The notes below the pieces were generated by a model that was not told where the DNA came from, searched no databases, and saw only the letters and a list, made by a program, of their open reading frames with translations. The position numbers and the translations under genes are program-made. A stretch of DNA of 64,000 nucleotides. It comes from Streptosporangium roseum DSM 43021. Lineage in GTDB: Bacteria; Actinomycetota; Actinomycetes; Streptosporangiales; Streptosporangiaceae. Below are positions 7,513 through 17,021 of this stretch, one piece after another. How positions within the stretch are numbered: the stretch's first letter is position 1; each line of letters begins with the position of its first letter. The DNA lies in NCBI RefSeq assembly GCF_000024865.1, contig NC_013595.1, positions 9,238,001 through 9,302,000 of the forward strand, read 5' to 3'.

Positions 7513-10500
7513 GGCGCAGGTGCGGCATCCGTCGTTGACCTTGGCCTGGAAGAACGGCCCGGACATGCCGAGCGCCACGGTGTCGACCATGTCGCGCGCC
7601 CAGCCGGGGTCGGCGTCCTCCGCCAGGGGCGGCTGGGCCTGCTCCTTGGCGTCCTTCTTGCCCGCGGCGTCGCCCACCTGGACCAGGGCCGCGCCGCCGG
7701 GCTCGGTCATCCCGTGCCGCTGGAAGGCGCCCAGCAGCGCGGCGAGCTGGTAGACCCCCAGCTGGGGGTGGCGTTCGATCTCGGCGTCCTTCGGCCCGTT
7801 CTTCCCCGTCTTGATGTCGATGATCACGGCCCGGCCCTCGGCGTCGCGTTCGACCCGGTCCACCCGCCCCTTGATCTGCACGCCCTCGGAGACCATGGCC
7901 GTGAACGCCTCTTCCAGGCCGACCAGCTCGCGGGGGTTGTCCTGGTGCCAGCGGACGAACTTGGAGATCATCTGCTCGGCGACCTTGCGCTGTTTGCGGT
8001 TGTACCAGACGCCGCCGAAGTCCAGCTCGTGCCAGATCTCGTCCAGGCGCTTGCCGAGGGTGTCCTCGGAGGGCATGCCCGTCGCGGCGAGCACGGCCAG
8101 CGCGTGGATGACCGTGCCCAGCCCCCGGGCCGCGTCGGTGCCGCTCGCCCCCACGGAGGTCTCCAGCAGCCAGCGCAGGCCGCACTTGGTGAAGTTCTCC
8201 ACCGCGGAGGGCGAGATGCGTACGACGTCGTCGGGCCAGCTCAGCGGGCGGTCATCGGAGATCGGGGTGAGGGCGTACCACTCGTTGGGGTGGGCGCCGG
8301 ACACTCCCTCGGCGGCGAGCCTGGCCAGGTGCTCGGCGGCGGCCCTGCGCAGGGAGGCGGGCCGGGTCGGGTCGGAGACGGCCGAGCGCAGGTCCGCCAC
8401 CAGGGCGGACATGCTCAGCCAGCGGGAGCGCTCGTCGACGGCCGTCTCCTCGGCCGCGCCGGGGACCAGCTCGGTGAGGAACCGGGAGGGCCGCTCCTCG
8501 CTGTCCTCGCCTCCCACCGCGGTGACGATCAGCCTGGTCCTGGCCCTGGTGGCCGCCACGTAGAACAGGCGGCGCTCCTCGGCCAGGAGCTGGGAGGCCA
8601 GCGCGGCGGAGACGGCGGCCGGGTTCTCGTGCTCGGATCCCTCGGCCCTGGCGACCATGTCGTCGGTGCTCAGGATGGACCCGCGCAGCCGCAGGTCCGG
8701 CCAGGCGCCCTCCTGGACGCCGGCGACGACCACGACGTCCCACTCCAGGCCCTTGGACCGGTGGGCGGTCAGGATCCGCACCGAGTCGGTGTCGGGGGCG
8801 CGGTCGGCGAGGGAGTCGCCGGGGATCTCCTGGGCCACCAGGTCGTCCACGAACACCTCGACACCCGCGTGCGGCAGCCGGTCGACGAACCTGGCCGCGT
8901 GGTCGAACAGCGCCACCACCGCGTCGAGGTCGCGGTCCGCCATGGTCCCCCTGAACCCGCCCGAGACACTGACGCCGGTCCACTTCTCGGCCAGGCCGGT
9001 GGCCTGCCAGACGGTCCAGAGCACGTCTTCGGCGGTGCCGCCCTGCCGTACGGCCTCGGCGGCGCCGGAGACGAGCTTGGCGAGCCGCTCGGCGGGCAGC
9101 GCCACGTGCGGCTCCACCCGGACCAGCTCCCGCACGTCCTTCAACGCCGCGACCAGCAGCTCGCCCGACGAGCGCGGCCCGGCGACGTCGCGCTCGCCGG
9201 AGTGGTCGACCATGTCGCGTTCGTCGGGGTGCGTCATCGCCTCGTGCTCGGCGATCCGCAAGGCTCTGCGCAGGCGGCGCACACCGACCATGTCGGTGCC
9301 GCCGAGCGCGCCGGTCAGCAGCTCCTCGGCCATCGCCTCGTCGAGGGTCTCCGGATGGAGGGCGACCTGGATGAGCCTGATCAGCGGCCGCACGCCCGGC
9401 TCCTGGAACAGCGGCAGCTCGCCGCCGCCGACCACGACCGGCACCCCGGCGGTGACCAGGGCGCGGCGCAGCAACGGCACCTGGCGCGTGGCCGATCGCA
9501 CCAGCACCGCCATGCGCGACCAGGGGACCCCGTCCAGCAGGTGCGCCCGGCGGAGCGTGTCGGCGACGACCGCCGCCTCCTGCGTGGCGCCGTCGGTCAC
9601 CAGCACCCGGACGTCACCGGGCTCGGCGTCCGGCAGCGCCCGCAGGTCGCGGTGCGCGGCGCCGCCCGGCGTGGCGGGCAGCCGGGCGGCCACGCGGCGC
9701 GATGCCCTCAGGAGCTCGGAGCCGCTGCGACGGCACACGCGCAGGGCGATGACGGGCGCGTTCTCGCCGTCGGCCCCGGGGAAGCTCTCCGGGAAGCGCA
9801 TGATCCCGCGCACGTCGGCGCCGCGGAAGCCGTAGATCGACTGGTCGGGGTCGCCGACCGCGATGAGGTCGCGGCCCTCCCCCGCCAGTTGCTGGAGCAG
9901 GAACTCCTGGGCCGGGTCGGTGTCCTGGTATTCGTCCACGAGGACGACGTCGTAGGCGGCCCGTTCGCGGAGCCGTACCTCGGGGTCGGCGAGCAGGCCG
10001 GCGGCGGTGCGGATCAGGTCCGAATAGTCGAGCACCGGCTCCATGTCCAGGTCGAACCTGGACTGGTAGCGGTCGGCGAACCGCCCGGCGGCCACCCAGT
10101 CGGCGCGGCCGTGAAGGCGGCCCAGCTCGACCAACTCGTCGCCGTCGAGGCCGCGCTCGGCGGCGCGGGACAGGAAGTCGCGGAGCTCCTGGGCGAAGCC
10201 CCGGGTCTTGAGCGCCTCGCGCATGTCGTCCGGCCAGTGCGGGGCGCCGTCCTCCAGCTCGCCGTGGAGCAGCCGGCGGACCTCCAGGAGCTGCTCGGGG
10301 CCGGTCAGCAGGCGGGGCGGCACGCCCCCGGCGAGCACGGCCTCGCGGCGGAGCAGCGCGTAGGCGTAGCTGTGGAAGGTCAGGGCGAGGGGCGTGCGGG
10401 TGGTGCGGCGCATCCGGCCGGTGATGCGTTCGCGCAACTCCTCGGCCGCCTTGCGGCTGAAGGTGAGGACGAGCACCCGCTCGGGATCCACACCGCGGCG

Positions 10501-10695
10501 CTCGATCCGGTCCACCACGGTCTCCACGATCGTGGTGGTCTTGCCGGTGCCGGGCCCCGCCAGCACGAGCAGCGGGCCGCTCTCATGGGCCACCACCGCC
10601 CGCTGATGCTCGTCGAGCACGGGGGCAACAGCTCTCCCCGCACCCTCACGACGCACCAAACGCCAGCTCTGGCCACTCACAACTCGCCATTCCAC
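7465..10695 (-). CDS. adnA: AdnA-like UvrD-family helicase-nuclease
   Basis: A 1076-residue SF1A helicase-nuclease, the partner of the downstream adnB product. Motifs: LVLAGPGTGKTTT (Walker A, about residue 44), LVDEYQDTDPAQ, DQSIYGFRG, TAHRSKGLEWD, FYVAATRAR, and the nuclease motif VIIDIKTGK near residue 945. Cysteines placed to bind an Fe-S cluster sit at the end of the nuclease (CRTCAVRASC, with another Cys before the domain at KCGLRW). GTG 10695 is the longest start; GTG 10680 is an alternative, and neither has a strong ribosome site. The gene starts the adnA-adnB operon, about 140 bp before adnB. Its extreme C-terminus is duplicated downstream. Confidence 0.88.
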   Translation of the reverse strand: MEWRVVSGQSWRLVRREGAGRAVAPVLDEHQRAVVAHESGPLLVLAGPGTGKTTTIVETVVDRIERRGVDPERVLVLTFSRKAAEELRERITGRMRRTTRTPLALTFHSYAYALLRREAVLAGGVPPRLLTGPEQLLEVRRLLHGELEDGAPHWPDDMREALKTRGFAQELRDFLSRAAERGLDGDELVELGRLHGRADWVAAGRFADRYQSRFDLDMEPVLDYSDLIRTAAGLLADPEVRLRERAAYDVVLVDEYQDTDPAQEFLLQQLAGEGRDLIAVGDPDQSIYGFRGADVRGIMRFPESFPGADGENAPVIALRVCRRSGSELLRASRRVAARLPATPGGAAHRDLRALPDAEPGDVRVLVTDGATQEAAVVADTLRRAHLLDGVPWSRMAVLVRSATRQVPLLRRALVTAGVPVVVGGGELPLFQEPGVRPLIRLIQVALHPETLDEAMAEELLTGALGGTDMVGVRRLRRALRIAEHEAMTHPDERDMVDHSGERDVAGPRSSGELLVAALKDVRELVRVEPHVALPAERLAKLVSGAAEAVRQGGTAEDVLWTVWQATGLAEKWTGVSVSGGFRGTMADRDLDAVVALFDHAARFVDRLPHAGVEVFVDDLVAQEIPGDSLADRAPDTDSVRILTAHRSKGLEWDVVVVAGVQEGAWPDLRLRGSILSTDDMVARAEGSEHENPAAVSAALASQLLAEERRLFYVAATRARTRLIVTAVGGEDSEERPSRFLTELVPGAAEETAVDERSRWLSMSALVADLRSAVSDPTRPASLRRAAAEHLARLAAEGVSGAHPNEWYALTPISDDRPLSWPDDVVRISPSAVENFTKCGLRWLLETSVGASGTDAARGLGTVIHALAVLAATGMPSEDTLGKRLDEIWHELDFGGVWYNRKQRKVAEQMISKFVRWHQDNPRELVGLEEAFTAMVSEGVQIKGRVDRVERDAEGRAVIIDIKTGKNGPKDAEIERHPQLGVYQLAALLGAFQRHGMTEPGGAALVQVGDAAGKKDAKEQAQPPLAEDADPGWARDMVDTVALGMSGPFFQAKVNDGCRTCAVRASCPVSKNGDQVC

Positions 10696-10946
10696 CAGAT
10701 CTCGGACGATGATCGTGCCGAGTCCGGGTGCGCGGTATGGCGAACCCCCGATTCAACCAGCCGGATGATCAGCCCGTCCCGGCTTCCGCCGATGATCGGT
10801 GCGAGCGCACGCCCAGCTCAGACCGGTGCGGGCCGGGCGTGGCGCCGGGCACGGCCCCCGCCGGGCCGGGATCGCACTCCGGCGGAAGGGATCGCACAGT
10901 GACGCATGCCATCTGATCGCCGGACCCGGCTCCGCCCCGGCCGGGT

Positions 10947-13847
10947 TCAGGCGACGAAGACGTGGTCGACCAGCCGGGCTGTCGCCTTGCCGTCGTCGCG
11001 GGGAGCGTAGACGCGCCGGAACCGTTCGTACCGCTCGGCGTGCGCGGCGCTCACCTCGTCGATCGTCCGGACGGCCTCGATCACCTGGGCGCCGGTGGTC
11101 AGCAGCGGCCCGGGGGCCTCGGCGGCCAGGTCGAGATAGAGGCCGCGCTTGGACGAGTAGCGCTGCAGGTCGTGGGTGAAGAAGAGCACGGGCCGCCCGG
11201 TGGCGACGAAGTCGAACATGACGGAGGAGTAGTCGGTGATCAGCACGTCGGCGATCAGCAACAGATCCGCCATATCCGGATAAGTCGTGACGTCACGCCC
11301 GAGGCCCTGGGGCACGTTGGGCGACGCCTGCATCGAGTGCGCCCTGATCAGGAACTCGTAGCCGGGGCCGAGCACCCGCCGCGCCTCGGCCAGGTCCAGC
11401 CGGAGCGAGGCGTTCTTTCGGTCGTAGTCGCGGAAGGTCGGCGCGTAGAGCACCAGTCTGACGCCCTCGGCGATGCCGAGCCGGTGGCGCACCCGCGCGG
11501 CCAGCTCGTCCCTGTCGGGGGCGGACAGCACGTCGTTGCGGGGGTAACCGCTCTCCAGGACCTCGCCCTGGTAGCCGAACGCCTTGCGCAGGATCGGGGT
11601 CGCCCACGGGCTCTGCGAGACCAGCAGGTCCCAGCCCCGCACCTCCACGGCCTGCCGGTGCCAGGCAGGCGGCTTCGGATCGCGGGACATGTGCGGCAGG
11701 TCGTTGCCCAGGCGCTTGAGCGGGCTGCCGTGCCAGGTCTGCACGACCGTCTGGTCCTCGCGCGCCCGGAACCACGGCGGCAGGAAGCCGTTGGTCACCA
11801 CGTGCCGCGAGCGTGCGAGCACGGCGTAGTGCTCCCTGCTGCCCGCGCGGACCACGGTCGGCCGGACGTCCGAGCCGAACCCGAGATCGGCCGAGGCCGG
11901 GGGCACGAACGCCCCGTCCTTGACCACCCAGATGTGCTCGCGGTCGTCGCCGCGCCGCATCCGCTCCTCGTAGATCGCGCGGACGTTGCCTTCGTACTGC
12001 CGCCCGTCGTAGGCGACGTAGACGGTCGCGTCGTTCAGCTCGCGGGCCCGCTCGGCGGGGTAGAACGAGCGTCGCAGCGCGTACAGGCCGCCGGCGCCCC
12101 GCTCGTCGTCGGGCAGGTCCTCGGCGACGGTCAGCACCGGCACGTCGAACCTGGTGGAGATCAGGCGGTACTCCCGGCCGTCACGGACCTTCGGGTCCTC
12201 GTCCAGCGAGTCGAGGATGGCGTGGTCGACGCGGAGCGGCACGATCTGCCCGGAGGAGTCGCGGACCGCCATGCTCCAGCTCCCGCTGCCCAGCGGCACG
12301 GTCTCCCCGAAACGGGGCATCGCGGCGGGTGCGAACCGCACCGAGAAACGGGAGTCGGCACGCTCCAACGCCACGGTGTGGATCAGTCCGGTGCGGTGCC
12401 GGAGGGTCAGCTCGGCCGGCCCGGAGCCCGGATACGAGCCTTCGAGGGTGAGCACGCCGTCGTCGCCCCAGGTCACCGCGGAGACGACCGGGCGGATCCG
12501 GTGCGCGGAGACGATCACCCGGTCACGCCGGTCGCCCAGCACGGTGATCTCCCGCTCGCCGACGACCGAACGGCTCTCCGCGGCCCGGCCGAGCATGACG
12601 GCGGCCGCGGGGTCGCCCTTGGGCTCGATCCAGAGCCGGCCGCCGTCACGCTCCTGCAGCAGTGACGGTACGGCCAGCGGCACGACGACCTCGGTGCCCC
12701 CCTCCACGGGGGTGAAGTCGGCCGACATCCGGTGGCCGTCCAGGCGCGCGTGGCCCTTGCCCTGCCCCCTGCCCGGCAGGAACACCTTCAGCTCCAGCCG
12801 GTCGCCGTCCAGCCGCACCCCTGTCAGCTCGGCCCGGGTGGGCTGCAGCACGACCTGGAGGGCGCGGTCGGAGGTCCAGACCGGGCGGACCCACCAGCCG
12901 CGGCCGAGATCCAGACCCCGGGGACGCTCGGTACGGCCGATGGAGGGGCCGCGGAGCAGGCCGGTGGCGCGGGCGCCCCGGCTCCAGATCACGATCTCGG
13001 CGCGCCAGGTGGTGGTGTCGCGCACGACGGCCCGGCGGCGGAGCAGCCGCTTGCCGCCGCGCACGACGGCCCGCACGCCCGCGCGCCAGCGCAGCGACCA
13101 CGGGTGCAGCTCGGCGGTGAAACCGGACCAGTCGTAGTTGCAGCCGGCCTCCTGGGCGCCGTAGGTGGCCTCCGGATGGAAGACCCTGCGGGTGCGCAGC
13201 CATACCGGGGGCAGCCAGCGGGGGCCGCGCAGCACGACGACGGCCCGGTTGAAGCGGGGGCCGCGGACCGAGAGCCCGGCCAGGTAGGCGTGGCCGCTGA
13301 TCCGCAACCGACCGCCGGACCAGGAGACGTCCTCGACCTGGGTCATCGGGATCAGGTCGGCGGCCCGCAGCCGGAACATGGCCTCCGGCAGCTCGTCCTG
13401 GAGCGGCAGATCCGCATACCAGCGCAGCTTCCTGCGGACCCGCCTGGACGGCTCCGCCGCGGCCGCGGCGATCTTCTGCAGCGCGTCGCCGTCGGCGAGG
13501 TCGTCCACCTCCCGGTGCTCGACCAGGTGGAAGGCGATCCTGCGGGCCACCGGCAGATCACGCTTGACCCGCGCGTCGGCGGCGGCGATGTAGGGCTTGA
13601 AGAGGGTGACGAACTCGCGCCGGCGGGCGGCGCCGCGCTTGACCGCCAGGTCCAGCCGGGAACCGAGCGGACCGGCCAGGGCGTCGGCGTCGAACCTGCG
13701 GCGCTCGGCCGGGGTCAGCCCCTCGGCCAGCACCGCCGCCATGATGGATTCGAGTGGTTCTCCCCGGTCACAGAGATCTTGAACAGCCCGTAGACGGTCG
13801 GCGACGGGATCGCCGCCGGATCGCGCGGGTGTGGCGCCGGTGGCCAT
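10947..13847 (-). CDS. CDP-glycerol glycerophosphotransferase family protein
   Basis: A 966-residue protein whose last 370 residues form a TagB/TagF-type glycerophosphotransferase domain, transferring glycerol-phosphate from CDP-glycerol to a wall-polymer acceptor at the inner membrane face. Family landmarks: VQTWHGSPLKRLG, ESGYPRNDVL, VLYAPTFRDY, LLIADVLITDYSSVMFDF and KRGLYLDL. The N-terminal 550 residues are all-beta, rich in charged and Trp residues, and of unknown role; many actinobacterial homologues carry such an extension. ATG 13847 has GAAAGGCGG ten bases upstream; the reading frame before it has no protein-like character. The gene is monocistronic and flanked by adnA and the DNA-repair-like gene at 13915. 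Confidence 0.88.
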   Translation of the reverse strand: MATGATPARSGGDPVADRLRAVQDLCDRGEPLESIMAAVLAEGLTPAERRRFDADALAGPLGSRLDLAVKRGAARRREFVTLFKPYIAAADARVKRDLPVARRIAFHLVEHREVDDLADGDALQKIAAAAAEPSRRVRRKLRWYADLPLQDELPEAMFRLRAADLIPMTQVEDVSWSGGRLRISGHAYLAGLSVRGPRFNRAVVVLRGPRWLPPVWLRTRRVFHPEATYGAQEAGCNYDWSGFTAELHPWSLRWRAGVRAVVRGGKRLLRRRAVVRDTTTWRAEIVIWSRGARATGLLRGPSIGRTERPRGLDLGRGWWVRPVWTSDRALQVVLQPTRAELTGVRLDGDRLELKVFLPGRGQGKGHARLDGHRMSADFTPVEGGTEVVVPLAVPSLLQERDGGRLWIEPKGDPAAAVMLGRAAESRSVVGEREITVLGDRRDRVIVSAHRIRPVVSAVTWGDDGVLTLEGSYPGSGPAELTLRHRTGLIHTVALERADSRFSVRFAPAAMPRFGETVPLGSGSWSMAVRDSSGQIVPLRVDHAILDSLDEDPKVRDGREYRLISTRFDVPVLTVAEDLPDDERGAGGLYALRRSFYPAERARELNDATVYVAYDGRQYEGNVRAIYEERMRRGDDREHIWVVKDGAFVPPASADLGFGSDVRPTVVRAGSREHYAVLARSRHVVTNGFLPPWFRAREDQTVVQTWHGSPLKRLGNDLPHMSRDPKPPAWHRQAVEVRGWDLLVSQSPWATPILRKAFGYQGEVLESGYPRNDVLSAPDRDELAARVRHRLGIAEGVRLVLYAPTFRDYDRKNASLRLDLAEARRVLGPGYEFLIRAHSMQASPNVPQGLGRDVTTYPDMADLLLIADVLITDYSSVMFDFVATGRPVLFFTHDLQRYSSKRGLYLDLAAEAPGPLLTTGAQVIEAVRTIDEVSAAHAERYERFRRVYAPRDDGKATARLVDHVFVA

Positions 13848-13914
13848 GGGGGAGGCACCGCCTTTCGGACAGAGCGCTGTCCTAGGCCATGTTAGTGTGC
13901 CGCGCCGGAGCCGG

Positions 13915-14235
13915 TTACGCCGTGCTTTCCGGCAGCCCGTCCCATCTCGCCGCGCGCATGTCCGCGCGGGCGCCCCGCAACGGGGTCCGCTCCTCCTGCC
14001 ACCTGGCCAGGCATCTCTGCTCGTGGCCCGGCGGCGGGGTCCCGTCGGCGTGCACGACACGCCACCAGGGCACACCGCCACCCCAGGTGGACATGACCCT
14101 CCCGACCTGGCGGGGGCCTCCCTCTCCGAGGTATTCGGCGATGTCGCCGTAGGACATCACCCTGCCGCGCGGGATGCGCTCGACCACGTCGAGCACCCGC
14201 TCCGCATACGGGGGCGGGTGGCCTACCGGCTCCAT
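13915..14235 (-). CDS. MGMT-family alkyltransferase-like protein (ATL)
   Basis: A 106-residue protein with the C-terminal MGMT fold: helix-turn-helix region (RGRVMSYGDIAEYLG) followed by the active-site loop. Where O6-methylguanine methyltransferases have PCHRV, this protein has PWWRV (residues 56-60), so the acceptor Cys is replaced by Trp. That is the signature of ATL proteins, which bind O6-alkylguanine and hand the lesion to nucleotide excision repair rather than removing the alkyl group. Its start overlaps the end of the upstream gene by 13 bp, suggesting translational coupling. Confidence 0.85.
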   Translation of the reverse strand: MEPVGHPPPYAERVLDVVERIPRGRVMSYGDIAEYLGEGGPRQVGRVMSTWGGGVPWWRVVHADGTPPPGHEQRCLARWQEERTPLRGARADMRAARWDGLPESTA

Positions 14236-14729
14236 ACGGCTGGCCCGGCCGCGAGGATCTCGTCGATCTTGCCGAACTCGTAGGCCGCGGAGCCGTTCAG
14301 CTGCTCGACGAGGCCGTCACGGATCGCGTAGGACTCCCCGTCCTCTCCGACCAGGCGCGCGCCCAGCAGGGCGGACACCCGTGCCAGCTGGGCCACCTGC
14401 CAGTCGGATCCGGGCGTGCCGGACAGGCCGCCGCCGTTCCAGACGGCTATGGCATGAACCCCGTCACCATGGCGGGCCAGGACCTCGCCCGCCTCCTGTG
14501 AACCGCGGAACTCGAACCCCGCCTGCCCCAGCACAGTCGCGAGCTCCGCGAAGGCGAGAGGCGCCGGGCGCTCCACGCGCAACTCGTACCCCATGACGGG
14601 CGACCCTAGCGAATATTTGACGGTCCTCGAACCATCGGGGCCGTCATCGGCCCCACCGCGTCCGAACAGTGTCCAAAACGCGTTCCAATCGAATTCAACT
14701 CCCGTCATGTCCTCCCGGCCGTGGATCAC
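14223..14729 (-). CDS. Conserved hypothetical protein, 168 aa
   Basis: A soluble alpha/beta protein without a recognised domain. Its beginning (EFDWNAFWTLFGRGG) and the stretch SPVMGYELRVERPAPLAFAEL suggest a small actinobacterial family, but I cannot name it. The start is uncertain: GTG 14729 overlaps the stop of the mycosin gene as GTGA, which favours coupling, whereas ATG 14708 has GGGAGG only two bases upstream. Its end overlaps the ATL gene. The tight chain with a mycosin on one side and an ATL on the other is probably transcriptional convenience rather than shared function. Confidence 0.7.
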   Translation of the reverse strand: MIHGREDMTGVEFDWNAFWTLFGRGGADDGPDGSRTVKYSLGSPVMGYELRVERPAPLAFAELATVLGQAGFEFRGSQEAGEVLARHGDGVHAIAVWNGGGLSGTPGSDWQVAQLARVSALLGARLVGEDGESYAIRDGLVEQLNGSAAYEFGKIDEILAAGPAVWSR

Positions 14730-15958
14730 GGCCACGGCCGCCCCTGCCCGGTCACCGGCTCTCCCCGCGCCGGGACGGACTGCTCCGACCGCCGGTTCAG
14801 CATCACCACGGCACCGCCGAACGCCAGCAGCCCGCCGAGCAGGCCCGCGCCGTACAGCCAGAGCCGGAACGGCTCCGGGCCGGGCCGGGCGGGCTCCTGG
14901 GGCAGGGGGCCCTCGCCGAAGTGCTTGACCGCGGGCGCCGTCGCCGGAGCCGCGCGGTTCACCAGCTCCCCCGCCCTGGCGAGTGCCGCGCCGGCGTCGA
15001 CGACGCCGAAGCCGACGTGGTCGTCGTATCCGTCGGCGGGGGCGGACGTGGCGGTGGAGGTGAGAGCCTGCGCCACCAGATGCGGCGAGATATCCGGATA
15101 TTTAGCTTTTATGAGTGCGGCGACTCCCGCCACCAGCGCCGTCGCCGAACTGGTCCCCTCCGAGGAGCCGTAGGCGCCCCCCGGGGTCACCACCGGCACG
15201 TCCACCCCCGGCGCGGAGACCAGCACCGACAGGTTGTCGCTGCTGAACGGGGCCGGCCGGGCCGTCGAGTCGACCGCGCCCACCCCGATGACCCCGGAGT
15301 ATCCGGCGGGGAAGTTCCAGAAGGAGGTGGCGTTGTCGAGGGCGTACTCGGAGGTGCCGTCGTTGCCGGCGGCCGCCACCAGCACCACCCCCCGGGACAG
15401 CGCGTAGGAGACGGCCTCGCGCTCGGCCTTGTGCGGCCCGTAGGCCCCCAGGGACATGCTGACGACCTTGGCCCCGTGGTTGGCGGCGTAGCGGATCGCG
15501 CGGGCCAGCGGGCTGTCGGCCCGCGTCCGCAGGTCCGCCTCCGGCAGGCCGGCCCGGTCCTCGGTCCCGTTCCGCAGGACCAGCGGCAGGGAGAGGATCC
15601 GCGCCTCGGGGGCGATCCCGAGGAGGCCGCCGCTCCCCTTGCCCGCCCCGGCGATGAGCGAGGCCATCGCCGTGCCGTGCCAGGCCGCGCCGGGCCTGCC
15701 CCTCGCCTGCTGCGCCGAGCCCATGTCGGGACCGGAGACGACCCGGCCGCGCAGCTCCGCGACGGCCCCGTCCACCCGGCTGTCCACCAGGGCCACGGTG
15801 ACGCCCGCCCCCCTGGTGGTCTTCCAGGCCTGCTCGACGTTCATCGCCTCCAGCACCCAGCGCTGCTCCTCGCGCACGTCGGCCGCCCCCACCGGGGTGG
15901 AGACCGTCAGGGAGAGCCCGACCAGGGCGCCCGCCGCCCAGAACCGCCGCCTCAACAC
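14726..15958 (-). CDS. Mycosin-like membrane subtilase, copy 1
   Basis: A 410-residue S8 serine protease of the mycosin type (the proteases linked to type VII secretion). N-terminal signal peptide (RRRFWAAGALVGLSL), catalytic Asp near 59 (VALVDSRVD), His near 94 (WHGTAMASL), Ser near 270 (GTSSATALVAG), and a single membrane helix near the C-terminus (LWLYGAGLLGGLLAFGGAV) followed by a short cytoplasmic tail. GTG 15958 overlaps the upstream stop and has AGGGGAA close by; GTG 15976 is an alternative. It follows the membrane protein at 15952-16917, and the pair is paralogous to the pair at 17022-19141. A short run of AT-rich codons falls at 15087-15117. Confidence 0.87.
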   Translation of the reverse strand: MLRRRFWAAGALVGLSLTVSTPVGAADVREEQRWVLEAMNVEQAWKTTRGAGVTVALVDSRVDGAVAELRGRVVSGPDMGSAQQARGRPGAAWHGTAMASLIAGAGKGSGGLLGIAPEARILSLPLVLRNGTEDRAGLPEADLRTRADSPLARAIRYAANHGAKVVSMSLGAYGPHKAEREAVSYALSRGVVLVAAAGNDGTSEYALDNATSFWNFPAGYSGVIGVGAVDSTARPAPFSSDNLSVLVSAPGVDVPVVTPGGAYGSSEGTSSATALVAGVAALIKAKYPDISPHLVAQALTSTATSAPADGYDDHVGFGVVDAGAALARAGELVNRAAPATAPAVKHFGEGPLPQEPARPGPEPFRLWLYGAGLLGGLLAFGGAVVMLNRRSEQSVPARGEPVTGQGRPWP

Positions 15959-16917
15959 ACGTTCCCCTGAGTGCACTGCGGCACGGCGTTGGGCTCGTCA
16001 CCCAGGGCGCGGGCGATGCGCCCGGCGACCGCCTGCGCCGCCGGCCACAGCTCGCTGTGCAGGATCTCCTCCGGGGAGATCGACGCGCGGGTGCGTCCGT
16101 CGCTGTAACCGGCGGTGGAGAAGACGACGTAGGGACCGACCGGGATCCAGGCGTTGCGCTGCCGCTGGGCGGCGCCGAACAGCTCGCTCGCCGTGCCGGG
16201 GAACGCCACGGGCCGCACCCCCACGCGGTCGTCGACCGGGAGCTGCGCGGTCGCGGCGATCCGCGTCTCCTCGTCCCGCAGCACCGCGATGCCCACGGTG
16301 ATGACGAAGGTGGACGTCTGGTCCACGTAGGTGGCCCGCAGCAGCGTGCGGCAGCCGTACTGGGCGAGGACGGAGCCCGTCGAGGCGTCCACGCCGGACC
16401 TGCAGGGGGTCTCGGGGGCCAGGCCGACCCGCCGGGCGTACTGCTGGGCCCGGCCCAGGCCGATGTACTGCAGCTCCGCGGGGAAGACCAGGTCGGTGGA
16501 CCAGGCCTGCCAGCGCCTGGCGATGTCGTCCTTGATGTAACGGGCCTGCTCGGCGGCGGTGAGCGGGCGGGCCGCGGTCTCGCGGAACAGTCCGACCGCG
16601 CCGGTCAGCACGTTGCTCGCGGCGATCGCCAGGATCGTGCCCATCAGGATCAGGAAGATCGTGCGGAACCGGATCCCCTGCTCCAGGGTCGCCAGCTCGG
16701 CGCGCTCGGCCGCCAGGCGGTCGCGGCCCGCGGCCGACCAGGCCCGCACCCGGACCCGCCGGGCGCCGGCGCCGGTGCCGGTCGGAGCTGCCCGCCTCAC
16801 CGGGGCGCCGCCCGCGCGCGGTGTCCAGGAACCCGGTGGCGGCCAGCCGTCGCGGGCAGGGGACGCCGAGGCTTCCCTGCGCCGTCCCGGCTCCTGGGAC
16901 CGCTCCGGCTTCGACAT
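15952..16917 (-). CDS. Membrane-anchored partner of mycosin, copy 1 (unknown function)
   Basis: A 321-residue protein: a basic, Pro-rich cytoplasmic N-terminus of about 90 residues, one membrane helix (FRTIFLILMGTILAIAASNVL), then an outer domain of about 200 residues. The outer domain shares with the product of 18407-19141 the landmarks RWQ-W, VFP, ARRVG, PET-C, GVDA, GCR-LRATY-D, VTVG, AFPGT and GPYVV, and conserved Cys that probably form disulfides. I know no domain name for it. Its stop overlaps the following mycosin start, so the two are translated together; that the protein serves the protease (chaperone, inhibitor or substrate holder) is inference. Confidence 0.75.
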   Translation of the reverse strand: MSKPERSQEPGRRREASASPARDGWPPPGSWTPRAGGAPVRRAAPTGTGAGARRVRVRAWSAAGRDRLAAERAELATLEQGIRFRTIFLILMGTILAIAASNVLTGAVGLFRETAARPLTAAEQARYIKDDIARRWQAWSTDLVFPAELQYIGLGRAQQYARRVGLAPETPCRSGVDASTGSVLAQYGCRTLLRATYVDQTSTFVITVGIAVLRDEETRIAATAQLPVDDRVGVRPVAFPGTASELFGAAQRQRNAWIPVGPYVVFSTAGYSDGRTRASISPEEILHSELWPAAQAVAGRIARALGDEPNAVPQCTQGNVC

Positions 16918-17021
16918 ACTTCGATGCTACGTCGCAGCGCTCTGCCGCCCTATCGTCGGAGTGTATTTATGATGTCACCCTCCGTACGGGATTCCGTCTC
17001 GCGCCGGCGGCCCGCAGGCCG

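Noticed and set aside
10868..10897. GGGATCGCAC direct repeat upstream of adnA
   Set aside because: Two 10-bp copies 20 bp apart could be an operator, but they match no SOS or ClpR box and short repeats of this kind are expected in such GC-rich DNA.
6034..10902. Very long plus-strand frame opposite adnA/adnB
   Set aside because: It is an antisense shadow of GC-rich coding DNA; its composition (Gly, Val, Arg, Leu, Gln without domains) is typical of such shadows, and the minus-strand frames have clear helicase motifs.
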